DNA of 64,000 nucleotides from Streptococcus oralis Uo5 (lineage in GTDB: Bacteria; Bacillota; Bacilli; Lactobacillales; Streptococcaceae). Both the position numbers and the translations under genes were made by a program. Numbering within the stretch: position 1 is the stretch's first letter; each line of letters begins with the position of its first letter. This document shows, piece by piece, positions 15,706-23,091 of the stretch. Location of the stretch: NCBI RefSeq assembly GCF_000253155.1, contig NC_015291.1:1211001-1275000 (forward strand). The letters are read 5' to 3'. A model generated the notes under the pieces. That model was given only the letters and a program-made list of their open reading frames with translations. It was not told the DNA's origin and did not search any database.

Positions 15706-15731
15706 AAAACTGGGTGGAAACCCCAGTTTTC
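15706..15731 (-). terminator. Terminator after relic B
   Basis: The minus strand has AAACTGGG-GTTTCCA-CCCAGTTTTT, an 8-bp stem with T run, directly after the stop of relic B. It likely served the lost gene and still ends the upstream transcript. Confidence 0.75.
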
Positions 15732-15826
15732 TTAGTTTTCTTGGACTAGGAGGTCATATGGAAAGTACTCCAACTCCTTTAAGCGTTCGTCAAAAATTCC
15801 TTTGATTTTGCAGATTTCATCAATAA
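15732..15826 (-). pseudogene. Truncated 3' relic B
   Basis: A start-less open frame ends IDEICKIKGIFDERLKELEY followed by FPYDLLVQEN and TAA. It repeats the last 22 codons of relic A (13380-13554), including a 39-base near-identical stretch at the stop. It marks deletion of a second copy of the same unknown gene. Confidence 0.6.
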
Positions 15827-15863
15827 ATATTAAAACTACAAATAATTATAAGAAAACAAATAC

Positions 15864-16343
15864 TTATAGGAGTACATCCTGATAACCAATTTCAGACAAT
15901 ACGCCATTGACAAATTTTATTCCTATGCCATTTTCTTTATCCCAATCACACTCACATAAAAAACCAAACTCTTCAACATTTTCGTCAAAAGTTAAAGGAA
16001 ACATGATTTTCTTTGGTTGTAACAAAGAATAAATCTTATCTTTGTCACCAATTATATCTAAAAAATATTGTTTTTCTTTATGATTCGTGTAGCTTGAAAC
16101 AATATCTGATATTTCACGATCGTAATATGATACAATTGCCACATCTACCTCTTTTGCTATTTCATCTATGTGATTTTCAAAAAATATATAGGCTTTTTTC
16201 TGATTAATTTCAAATTCAGCATCTTCATCCGCATCAATATTGATTTTCAAAACATGGTGCTTATTGAAAATATCTAGAGAAATATCTTTTGTCCAACCGT
16301 AATTAAATTTTATTTTCCCAAAAGTCTGATGATTTATTTCCAT
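15864..16343 (-). CDS. DUF6985/DUF2004-like protein
   Basis: 159 aa. The pattern WTKDISLDIFNKHHVLKINI, then NQKKAYIFFENH, and the end CDWDKENGIGIKFVNG...EIGYQDVLL fits the DUF6985 group (related to DUF2004), whose genes occur in toxin/immunity clusters. No catalytic residues seen. The ribosome binding site is poor (AAAGAACGG, then an A run). Confidence 0.6.
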   Translation of the reverse strand: MEINHQTFGKIKFNYGWTKDISLDIFNKHHVLKINIDADEDAEFEINQKKAYIFFENHIDEIAKEVDVAIVSYYDREISDIVSSYTNHKEKQYFLDIIGDKDKIYSLLQPKKIMFPLTFDENVEEFGFLCECDWDKENGIGIKFVNGVLSEIGYQDVLL

Positions 16344-16366
16344 TTTTTTTTAAACCGTTCTTTCTA

Positions 16367-16867
16367 TCAATATAGCATCGCTAAAAACTCTGTAAAATTA
16401 TTAGCTACAAACTCTATAGCAGGCTCCAGGTCGTAGGATTCTTCGTGATACCAGATACATATGCTTGGATTTTCGGGATCCTCTATATAATTTAGACAAA
16501 CAAAATCACCCCCAAACAATGCTGCTATTGGGATTAGTTGCATTCCGACATAATCTTCATCAAAGACAATGCGACCTTCCAATTGTGTACTCACAACTCC
16601 GATATCATAAGCCTCTTCTGCCTTCTCACCTGAAATAGCTAGTATGGCTAAAAAGTGCTCGATTACTTTCTCATTATTCCCAAAATGAAAATACCGTTTT
16701 GACGGAATCAATCCATTCTCTTTCTTTATAAATTCCTTATAATCATCAGGCAGTTTAACCCTCCACACTACTTCTCTTTCATACAATAAGGCATCAGTTG
16801 GCATAGGGGAGATGATTTCTTTTTCTACATCATGTTTTAACAAATCAAAATTTAAATTCTCATTCAT
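16367..16867 (-). CDS. SMI1/KNR4 (SUKH) family immunity protein
   Basis: 166 aa, close paralogue of the 11482-11955 protein: SPMPTDALLYEREVVWRVKL, LPDDYKEFIKKENG, and a C-terminal YIEDPENPSICIWYHEESY almost unchanged. Differences concentrate between residues 60 and 110, as expected if that surface contacts different toxins. Stops only 23 bases before the DUF6985-like gene. Confidence 0.8.
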   Translation of the reverse strand: MNENLNFDLLKHDVEKEIISPMPTDALLYEREVVWRVKLPDDYKEFIKKENGLIPSKRYFHFGNNEKVIEHFLAILAISGEKAEEAYDIGVVSTQLEGRIVFDEDYVGMQLIPIAALFGGDFVCLNYIEDPENPSICIWYHEESYDLEPAIEFVANNFTEFLAMLY

Positions 16868-16918
16868 AATATTTGTCCCAACTTACATTTCATCTATATA
16901 GGATTAAAACTCACACTA

Positions 16919-17461
16919 TTATTTCTCCATAATGGAAAACTGTTCATTCTTTTGATATTTTTGATTGAATTTTTCCAGCTGATTCATTGGTTTTAATTTA
17001 ACAAGACCGTTTGGGAAAGTGATACTGTTGTTCAATTCCTCTTGAAAATTCTTAATTCCCTTAGCGATTGCTTGTGCAACTGTCGACGTATGGATTGTAA
17101 AGCTAGCTATGTTTTTTTCCTGCATAAAAAGGATTGTATCAAAAAACAAAACTGAAATATATAAATCAACGGCAGAATTCTGTGATAACTCTATAAGACT
17201 GCCTTCTAATATATCTTGAATCTTGTCAATATCATTCTGCTTGTAGAAATACTCAGTTAACACTTGGCAAACATCTGTTGGAAAAACATCTGGTACAGAG
17301 GTTGGAGGCTCTATGCGATATCTTTTTTCACCTCGCAAAATCCCTGCAACATTGTCTGCTTGGATAGCTTCTAACAAGAGTTTTCTGTAATTTTTCATTT
17401 GATAATCTCTCTTATCTCCAATTTCGAAAAGACTTAGTTCGTTCTCTGCAAAATTTACCAT
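16919..17461 (-). CDS. Hypothetical helical island protein
   Basis: 180 aa from the ATG at 17461; an alternative ATG at 17401 (MKNYRKLLLEAI) is possible and neither has a strong ribosome binding site. The protein is mostly helical, with a hydrophobic stretch (VDLYISVLFFDTILFM) not long enough for a sure membrane segment. No family recognised. Downstream of the three tandem paralogues by 30 bases. Confidence 0.55.
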   Translation of the reverse strand: MVNFAENELSLFEIGDKRDYQMKNYRKLLLEAIQADNVAGILRGEKRYRIEPPTSVPDVFPTDVCQVLTEYFYKQNDIDKIQDILEGSLIELSQNSAVDLYISVLFFDTILFMQEKNIASFTIHTSTVAQAIAKGIKNFQEELNNSITFPNGLVKLKPMNQLEKFNQKYQKNEQFSIMEK

Positions 17462-17491
17462 TTTGATTTTATTAAGCTTAGTTTTCTCTTC

Positions 17492-17875
17492 TTAATCGTC
17501 ACTCGCAAGAATTTCAGTCCCTTCTGGTAATATTTCTTCCAGTTCATCTTTTGTGAACAAGCCTTGCGCTTTAGGATTTCCTCTTAAAGCTTCTGGATAT
17601 TGCCTCAAGAAATTTCTATTAGCTTCTTTTTGTGTCACGTTCGGTGGCCAAGAATCGTGTTTAATCTTCCAAGATACTTCGAGTAGTGTTCTCTCTCCAC
17701 TATCTAATAGAGAGAATAATTCTTGGGGTAAATCATAGACTGCTAACCAAGAAGCCACAGTTCCTTCTTCTGAAACTAAATAATATTTATCCTCATTTTT
17801 CCAGATGGATTTCCCATATCCTTCAACTTCTTCAAACTGGATAACATCTTCCCATTCTAGGTTTGTTGGTTTCAT
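17492..17875 (-). CDS. Tandem paralogue 3 of an unknown island family
   Basis: 127 aa. Shares MKPTNLEWEDVIQFEEVEGY with its two upstream paralogues, then LPQELFSLLDSGERT and a WPP motif, but lacks their last ~15 residues (which end DDYVSP). The N-terminal module also appears in the 9060-9719 fusion. TAAGGAAGGT lies upstream of the ATG, identical to that of the next copy. Family unnamed; function unknown. Confidence 0.65.
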   Translation of the reverse strand: MKPTNLEWEDVIQFEEVEGYGKSIWKNEDKYYLVSEEGTVASWLAVYDLPQELFSLLDSGERTLLEVSWKIKHDSWPPNVTQKEANRNFLRQYPEALRGNPKAQGLFTKDELEEILPEGTEILASDD

Positions 17876-17887
17876 TTTATACCTTCC

Positions 17888-18310
17888 TTACTTAAATGGC
17901 GATACATAATCATCTGGAAGTTTGCCTCTCCAGTCAATCCATTTCTGTTCAGCAAGTGGAATTAATCTTTCAAGCTCTTCTTGAGTAAATAAATCTCTAG
18001 TTTCAGGTAAATCAATTAAAGATGTAGGACTCTCTTCTATGAATCGTTTCTCACTAGCCTTCTTTTCTTCTTCTGTCGGTGGCCAACAATCGTTCTGAAG
18101 TTTACTTAATATTTCTAACTGCGTTCTCTCCCCACTTTCCAGTAAGGCAAATAACTCATTTGGTAATTCATAAACCACTCGCTGAGGGGCAATTCCTCCC
18201 TCCTCAGTAACGTAATAAAGATGATTGCCATCTCTCCAAATGTGCTGACCATAACCTTTTACTTCTTCGAACTGGATAACATCTTCCCATTGTAGGTTTG
18301 TTGCTTTCAT
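17888..18310 (-). CDS. Tandem paralogue 2 of an unknown island family
   Basis: 140 aa: MKATNLQWEDVIQFEEVKGY, then GQHIWRDGNHLYYVTEEGGI, and the end GKLPDDYVSPFK. Very similar to copy 1 up to residue ~75, diverging after the WPPTEEE motif. Twelve bases separate its stop from the downstream copy's start. The late LPDDY recalls SUKH sequence but the rest does not, so I do not call it SUKH. Confidence 0.65.
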   Translation of the reverse strand: MKATNLQWEDVIQFEEVKGYGQHIWRDGNHLYYVTEEGGIAPQRVVYELPNELFALLESGERTQLEILSKLQNDCWPPTEEEKKASEKRFIEESPTSLIDLPETRDLFTQEELERLIPLAEQKWIDWRGKLPDDYVSPFK

Positions 18311-18322
18311 TTTATACCTTCC

Positions 18323-18745
18323 TTACTTAAGTGGTGATACATAATCATCTGGAAATTTGCCTTCAGATTCGATCCAAATCTTCTCTGCAATAGGCATTAA
18401 TTCTTTTAATTCTTCTTGTGTAAAAAGTAATTGATTTTTCGGATTAGCTATCAGTATCTTTGGTCGTTCTTTGGCTCTTCCTCTTTTTATTTTATTGATT
18501 TCTTCTTCCGTCGGTGGCCAACGATCGTGCTTAATCTTCCAAGATATTTCGAGTAGCGATCTCTCTCCACTTTCTAATAAGGCAAACAGCTCATTTGGTA
18601 ATTTATAAACAACACGCTGAGGGGCAATTCTTCCCTCCTCATCAACATAATAAAGATGATTACCATCTCTCCAGATATGCTGACCGTAACCTTTTACCTC
18701 TTCAAATTGGATAACATCTTCCCATTGTAATTTTGTTGGTTTCAT
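18323..18745 (-). CDS. Tandem paralogue 1 of an unknown island family
   Basis: 140 aa: MKPTKLQWEDVIQFEEVKGY and end GKFPDDYVSPLK. TAGGAG precedes the ATG. The first ~75 residues match copy 2 almost exactly while the last 60 differ, a mosaic pattern that suggests recombination between copies. Function unknown. Confidence 0.65.
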   Translation of the reverse strand: MKPTKLQWEDVIQFEEVKGYGQHIWRDGNHLYYVDEEGRIAPQRVVYKLPNELFALLESGERSLLEISWKIKHDRWPPTEEEINKIKRGRAKERPKILIANPKNQLLFTQEELKELMPIAEKIWIESEGKFPDDYVSPLK

Positions 18746-18814
18746 TTGTATTCTCCTAGTGCAAGTTTTTCTCTCAACCAGAATATCATAAAATCAGGCT
18801 TCTTTTTCTCTTCC

Positions 18815-19369
18815 TCAATAGGCGAAGCCATCTTTTACCCATCTTCTAGTTTCTAAGTCTAAATTAAAATAGAAATCACTTCGGCCAGAACTATCAAAAC
18901 AATCTTCATTAAGAGCTTCACATACAATTCTCAGTTTTTCTTTACTTATCTCAGAAATGTATAGCATTGTATACCCTGCAGGAGATTCAATTTGGTCGAT
19001 TCTCTCACCTTCTAAATTATAAACCTCTAGTTCTGATGGAACATCAAAATCGCTGGATGAGCGAAATATGCTCAAGATACGCTGATATTTAGGGCTAAAG
19101 CGAAGACAATGTAAATGATGAAAACTAATCTGATGCTTCCCATTATGATTCCAATCTAGGGTTCCTTCTAGTAGATTTTGTTGCCCTAACAATTTTCCTT
19201 CTAAACTAAAGTAGAAAATGATTTTGTTAATGAAATTTTCCCCACTATAAACCATCACCATGTTCTCATCTTTATGATATTCCGCATGAATGATTTCTGG
19301 TAATTCTATCTTTATTTCATTGCCATCCCACTCCCATGTGAGCATCTGTTTACTGTAATCAATTTTCAT
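18815..19369 (-). CDS. Hypothetical beta-rich island protein
   Basis: 184 aa from the ATG at 19369 (a GTG one codon upstream is in frame); AGGAG lies seven bases before it. The protein consists of short strands and turns (LTWEWDGNEIKIELPEIIHA, IIFYFSLEGKLLG, LEVYNLEGERID) like an incomplete beta-propeller. No family recognised. It follows the Imm74 gene by 20 bases. Confidence 0.6.
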   Translation of the reverse strand: MKIDYSKQMLTWEWDGNEIKIELPEIIHAEYHKDENMVMVYSGENFINKIIFYFSLEGKLLGQQNLLEGTLDWNHNGKHQISFHHLHCLRFSPKYQRILSIFRSSSDFDVPSELEVYNLEGERIDQIESPAGYTMLYISEISKEKLRIVCEALNEDCFDSSGRSDFYFNLDLETRRWVKDGFAY

Positions 19370-19389
19370 CACCCTTCTCCTACTCTAAC

Positions 19390-19623
19390 TCAGATAAATT
19401 CGATCTGAATTGTCTGCTCCGTCATCATGGAGTTCACTTCCTCAACAAGTTTATCTATCTCGTTCTGTGTGATAGGAATGTGATTGTAAGGTGGCTCCCA
19501 ATTCTGTATGCTTGACCTATATACAATAAAGTTACCAGCAGTCAACAACTCTCCCTCTGCTTTTAAAACATAGCCATTTTCATAGTCAAAAGTAATGTTA
19601 CCGCTTGACCCTGAAATTTTCAT
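19390..19623 (-). CDS. Imm74 family immunity protein
   Basis: 77 aa, starting MKISGSSGNITFDYENGYVL and containing IQNWEPPYNHIPIT; this is the Imm74 plan as I know it. First gene of the island transcript, next to the promoter at 19744. Small, probably cytoplasmic. GAAGGAAA gives the ribosome binding site. Confidence 0.75.
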   Translation of the reverse strand: MKISGSSGNITFDYENGYVLKAEGELLTAGNFIVYRSSIQNWEPPYNHIPITQNEIDKLVEEVNSMMTEQTIQIEFI

Positions 19624-19743
19624 TCTATTTCCTTCTTTACTAAAACATCATTATTCTTCTTAGGAATCTAAATCCTAATACTCAATCCAATCCCATAATA
19701 AGGAGAGAAATTCCCCTCCAAATAAGCACTTATACTTTCTCCT

Positions 19744-19752
19744 ATTATACCA
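19744..19752 (-). promoter_or_regulatory. Extended -10 promoter at head of immunity island
   Basis: The minus strand reads TGGTATAAT, about 120 bases before the Imm74 ATG and after the tRNA terminator. The leader contains a possible hairpin (GGAGAAA...TTTCTCTCC). This would start the transcript covering the distal island genes. Confidence 0.6.
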
Positions 19753-19796
19753 CACCTCCATTTTCATCTGAAATGGTTTCTATTTTAAGACAAGAA

Positions 19797-19822
19797 AAAA
19801 ACACTGATCATTCAGTGCTTTT
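19797..19822 (-). terminator. Terminator after tRNA-Arg
   Basis: The minus strand reads CACTGA-ATGA-TCAGTG followed by seven Ts; it ends the rplS/tRNA transcript. Confidence 0.75.
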
Positions 19823-19834
19823 TGATTGAATTAT

Positions 19835-19906
19835 TGCCCCCTGCAGGAATCGAACCTGCAACTACTCCTTAGGAGGGAGTTGTTATATCCATTGAACTAA
19901 GGGAGC
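19835..19906 (-). tRNA. tRNA-Arg (CCU anticodon)
   Basis: 72 bases. The acceptor stem GCTCCCT pairs with AGGGGGC (one G-U), the T loop is GTTCGATTC, and the anticodon stem ACTCC/GGAGT encloses CTCCTAA with anticodon CCT. CCA is not encoded. It flanks the immunity island, a common position for variable DNA, although no integrase or duplicated tRNA end was seen. Confidence 0.93.
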
Positions 19907-19910
19907 TAGA

Positions 19911-19940
19911 GAAAAACCCTGCTGAATGAGCAGAGTTTTT
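19911..19940 (-). terminator. Terminator after rplS
   Basis: The minus strand has CTCTGCT-CATTC-AGCAGGG followed by TTTTT between rplS and tRNA-Arg. tRNA transcription may rely on readthrough, because no separate promoter is obvious. Confidence 0.7.
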
Positions 19941-19948
19941 TAGTCGAA

Positions 19949-20296
19949 TTAACGACGGATTTCTTTGATACGAGCTGCTTTACCTTGAAGAGCACGCAAG
20001 TAGTACAATTTCGCACGACGTACTTTACCGTAACGAACAACTTCGATCTTTTCAACACGTGGAGTATGGATTGGGAAGATACGCTCAACACCTACACCGT
20101 TAGAGATTTTACGAACTGTGTAGTTTTCTGAGATGCCAGCACCTTTACGTGCAATAACAACACCTTCAAAAATCTGGATACGTTCACGGTTTCCTTCGAC
20201 AACTTTCGCGTGTACACGAACAGTGTCACCAGGACGGAATGATGGGATATCTGTACGAAGTTGACCTTCAGTCAAGCTTTGGATTAATGGATTCAT
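19949..20296 (-). CDS. rplS: Ribosomal protein L19
   Basis: 115 aa, usual length. Begins [20 protein letters not shown] and contains [21 protein letters not shown], typical for bL19, which sits at the interface of the 30S and 50S subunits. TAGGAG ribosome binding site. A structured leader and a promoter precede it; tRNA-Arg follows. Confidence 0.97.
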
Positions 20297-20321
20297 TTTA
20301 TTCTCCTATCTTTGTCAATCT

Positions 20322-20385
20322 TGAGGAACCTTCCTCAGCGGATAAACTGTATTTTTGTGCGTCCATTACACACAAGATACAGTTT
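20322..20385 (-). promoter_or_regulatory. Structured rplS leader (L19-leader-like)
   Basis: Two hairpins in the leader: a 9-bp perfect stem (AAACTGTAT/ATACAGTTT, 20344-20385) with an inner TTGTG/CACAA stem, and TGAGGAA/TTCCTCA (20322-20337) near the ribosome binding site. This resembles the L19 leader family of Firmicutes, thought to be bound by excess L19. Assignment is by position and shape. Confidence 0.55.
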
Positions 20386-20413
20386 ACCAAATTTCCACCT
20401 AAAAGTAAAGAAA

Positions 20414-20422
20414 TTTATAGCA
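20414..20422 (-). promoter_or_regulatory. rplS promoter inside crcB stop region
   Basis: The minus strand reads TGCTATAAA, an extended -10. The crcB stop codon (TAA at 20415-20417) lies inside it. Confidence 0.6.
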
Positions 20423-20744
20423 GAATTCCTAAAAAAATCGCTACTAAGCCGCCTATGTAAGTTAAGAGAAAATAGCTATAAAATACCTTCTTGTCACTGA
20501 ATAGTCTTTGCAGCTCGTCATTCAAGGTTGAAAAGGTCGTCAACCCTCCACAAAAACCTGTCGCTAGAATAGCATAGACTTCCTTGGACTCCACATGATT
20601 GTAGAGTAGACCAATTAAAAAACATCCTAGAAGATTAGCTATGAGAGTTCCTAAAGGCAATTTTGAAGGTTGATTATAGCGGGAAAAGAAATAACGCACC
20701 AAGGCTCCGAACCCGCAGGCGATTGCAAGATAAACGATTACCAT
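20415..20744 (-). CDS. crcB: CrcB/FluC fluoride channel subunit
   Basis: 109 aa, four membrane helices. Contains GTLIANLLGCFLIG and GFCGGLTTFST, the FluC motifs lining the fluoride path. Overlaps the upstream crcB copy by 7 bases. Paired genes of this kind usually make a heterodimeric channel exporting fluoride. No fluoride riboswitch was seen upstream of the unit. Confidence 0.93.
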   Translation of the reverse strand: MVIVYLAIACGFGALVRYFFSRYNQPSKLPLGTLIANLLGCFLIGLLYNHVESKEVYAILATGFCGGLTTFSTLNDELQRLFSDKKVFYSYFLLTYIGGLVAIFLGILL

Positions 20745-21112
20745 TTCTTCCTCCCTAGAACATAAGCCAAAAGTAGACCTCCACCAATGCTCAAAAGTAA
20801 GTAGATGCCTAAGCTAAGATAACGCCCAGTATCAAGCAGTTTTACTGCATCAAGCATTAGGCTAGAAAAGGTTGTCAGGCCTCCACAAAATCCTGTCCCC
20901 AGCGCCAAAACCAATCCTTTACTAGTCCCCTTATAGACCAGATAGCCTTTTACCAGATAGATCAGGCAGAATATTCCCAGATAATTGACGAGAAGGGTTC
21001 CCCAAGGAAAGTCTGGGCTAGCTGGTAACCAAGTGGAAATGAGATAGCGGGCAAGTCCTCCCACCATTGCAGCTAGAAAAATCCCTAGCGGATAGAATTG
21101 TTCTTTCTTCAT
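20738..21112 (-). CDS. crcB: CrcB/FluC fluoride channel subunit
   Basis: 124 aa, four membrane helices, with WGTLLVNYLG and GTGFCGGLTTFSSL. Partner of the downstream copy. Its start overlaps the chorismate mutase stop by four bases, so all three genes are translated from one message. Confidence 0.93.
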   Translation of the reverse strand: MKKEQFYPLGIFLAAMVGGLARYLISTWLPASPDFPWGTLLVNYLGIFCLIYLVKGYLVYKGTSKGLVLALGTGFCGGLTTFSSLMLDAVKLLDTGRYLSLGIYLLLSIGGGLLLAYVLGRKKW

Positions 21113-21375
21113 TTGATATTCTGATCCTGATAATCACGCGAACGTTTGAGAATGTCTGAAAAAGTCGCAACAATGGTCTCCTGATAGCGCTTGTCTTCTA
21201 CTCGATTTTTGACCTTTTCAAAAATGATTTCTTCTCTCTTAGTATCTAAAATAGGTTTTCCTGAGGCTTTCTTATAAGCAACAACCCCTTCAACTAAGTG
21301 CATCCGTTCTTCTAGGAGCTTAACGATTTGGTCGTCGATTTGATCAATTTCTTGCCGAATAATATCTAAATCCAT
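21109..21375 (-). CDS. Chorismate mutase (AroQ class)
   Basis: 88 aa, all-helical AroQ type: IRQEIDQIDDQIVKLLEERM, VAYKKASGKPI, R-E-I-F. Converts chorismate to prephenate in the phenylalanine/tyrosine pathway. GGAGGAG lies before the ATG, with TGATACAAT as extended -10 upstream. First gene of the unit with the two crcB genes. Confidence 0.9.
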   Translation of the reverse strand: MDLDIIRQEIDQIDDQIVKLLEERMHLVEGVVAYKKASGKPILDTKREEIIFEKVKNRVEDKRYQETIVATFSDILKRSRDYQDQNIK

Positions 21376-21451
21376 GGCATCTCCTCCTTTATTTGAATTA
21401 TTGTATCAAAAACCCTCTAAATAGGCTAGTAAAATCCCAAAAAAACTAATA

Positions 21452-21486
21452 AAAAAACGCACTGACTTCTTCCAGTCAGCGCAGTT
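21452..21486 (-). terminator. Terminator after flavodoxin gene
   Basis: The minus strand has a stem GCGCTGACT/AGTCAGTGCG with loop GGAAGA and seven Ts. Confidence 0.85.
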
Positions 21487-21492
21487 TGATTC

Positions 21493-21936
21493 TTATCCTA
21501 CTTTTGCAGCCAATTCTTCTGCGAATTGTTCCAAACGTTCGATATCTTCTTCTTCGGCAGAGAGGTCCACTTTAACACACTCTGAACCTTTTTCTGCTCC
21601 TGTCGCTACAAAAACACGATCAAAGTCATCAACAGCCTTACAGAATTCGTCGTAGAAGGTATCTCCTGAACCGACCACTCCGTAGATTTTGCCATTCAAG
21701 TTGAGATCTGCTAGGTCTTCGTAGAAGTCCATCATCTCATCTGGCAATTCTCCGTCTCCATAAGTATAAGTCGCAACGATCGCAATGTCCGCTTCCAAGA
21801 AGTCTGAAGCGTCAACAGTCGTACATTCATCCACATCGACATCCAAGCCCAAGTCACGCAATTTATCTGCTACAATATCTGCAATTTCTTCGGTATTACC
21901 GGTCATACTGGCAAATACAATTTTTGCTAATGCCAT
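21493..21936 (-). CDS. Flavodoxin
   Basis: 147 aa. FMN phosphate loop SMTGNTEEIAD near the N-terminus, then TYTYGDGELPDEM and GSGDTFYDEFCKAVD isoalloxazine loops. A short-chain flavodoxin acting as a low-potential electron carrier. Expressed alone between its own ribosome binding site (GAGGAGG) and a terminator, divergent from the DHH gene. Confidence 0.93.
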   Translation of the reverse strand: MALAKIVFASMTGNTEEIADIVADKLRDLGLDVDVDECTTVDASDFLEADIAIVATYTYGDGELPDEMMDFYEDLADLNLNGKIYGVVGSGDTFYDEFCKAVDDFDRVFVATGAEKGSECVKVDLSAEEEDIERLEQFAEELAAKVG

Positions 21937-22039
21937 AACGTCCTCCTCAATTTATCTTTCTCCATTATATCATATCTTTTTCATTTTAAAAATAAAAATT
22001 CTTGTGCTACAATGAAATGAGAAAGAATTGAGGTTATTT

Positions 22040-22984
22040 ATGGAAATTTGCCAGCAAATATTAGAGAAAATCAAAGAATACGATACCATTATCATTCACC
22101 GTCATATGAAACCAGATCCGGATGCCTTAGGGAGTCAGGTAGGTTTGAAAGCTCTTCTCACACACCATTTTCCAGAAAAGACCATTAAAGCAGTCGGTTA
22201 TAACGAACCAACTCTAACTTGGATGGCGGAAATGGATACTGTCCAAGACAGTGACTACAAAGGAGCTCTTGCGATTATTTGTGATACAGCGAATCGTCCT
22301 CGTATCGATGATAAACGCTACGAACAAGCTGCTTTCACCATCAAAATCGATCATCATCCAAATGATGATATCTATGGTGACCTATCATGGGTGGATACAA
22401 GTTCAAGCAGTGCCAGTGAGATGATTGCATTATTTGCTCAAGAAAATCAGCTAGCTTTGTCTAGTGAAGCGGCACGACTTCTCTATGCAGGAATTGTCGG
22501 GGACACAGGGCGTTTTCTCTACCCGTCAACTAGTGCCCGTACCTTTAGAATAGCTGGCCAGCTCCGAGAAATTGATTTTGACTTTGCTGGATTGTCTCGT
22601 CAAATGGATACCATGAGCTTCAAGATTGCAAAATTGCAAGGGTATGTCTATGATCACTTAGAAGTTGATGAGAATGGGGCTGCACGCGTTCTGCTTACTC
22701 AAGACATCTTGGAAAAATATAAGGTTACGGATGCTGAAACAGCAGCGATTGTTGGGGCACCTGGTCGAATTGATACCGTTAAGGCTTGGGCTATTTTTGT
22801 TGAACAAGCTGATGGCCACTTCCGTGTGCGAATGCGCAGTAAAATCACTCCTATCAATGAGATTGCCAAAGAACACGACGGAGGAGGACATCCATTAGCC
22901 AGTGGCGCCAATTCCTATAGTCTAGAAGAAAACGAACAAATATACCAAGAGCTGAAAGAGGTTCTACAGATTCACCAAGGCTAA
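22040..22984 (+). CDS. DHH/DHHA1 phosphoesterase, NrnA-like (oligoribonuclease/pAp phosphatase)
   Basis: 314 aa from the ATG at 22040 (TTGAGG six bases upstream). The N-terminal DHH domain has IIIHRHMKPDPDALGSQ, CDTANRPRID and IDHHPNDD; the C-terminal DHHA1 domain ends GGGHPLASGA. NrnA enzymes degrade nanoRNAs and pAp. A cyclic-dinucleotide role (as for pneumococcal Pde2) is possible for this family and cannot be excluded. TGCTACAAT is the extended -10. Confidence 0.9.
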   Translation: MEICQQILEKIKEYDTIIIHRHMKPDPDALGSQVGLKALLTHHFPEKTIKAVGYNEPTLTWMAEMDTVQDSDYKGALAIICDTANRPRIDDKRYEQAAFTIKIDHHPNDDIYGDLSWVDTSSSSASEMIALFAQENQLALSSEAARLLYAGIVGDTGRFLYPSTSARTFRIAGQLREIDFDFAGLSRQMDTMSFKIAKLQGYVYDHLEVDENGAARVLLTQDILEKYKVTDAETAAIVGAPGRIDTVKAWAIFVEQADGHFRVRMRSKITPINEIAKEHDGGGHPLASGANSYSLEENEQIYQELKEVLQIHQG

Positions 22985-23091
22985 GAAAGAATTTTCTTGG
23001 CCTTTTATATGCTATATTCTTAAAATATACGGTTTCTTTGTACCTCAGTTTATGGTATAATAAATCAAACTGAATAAAAGGAGACTTAATA

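Noticed and set aside
3209..19623. Island as prophage or integrative element inserted at tRNA-Arg
   Set aside because: No integrase, structural or replication gene, and no repeat of the tRNA 3' end was found at the other border.
3209..19623. A toxin gene within the island
   Set aside because: No LXG, WXG or large secreted protein is encoded; all intact products are small, without secretion signals, apart from the three-helix membrane protein.
21376..21452. Fluoride riboswitch upstream of the crcB unit
   Set aside because: The short leader before chorismate mutase shows no recognisable fluoride aptamer; only a promoter and ribosome binding site are visible.
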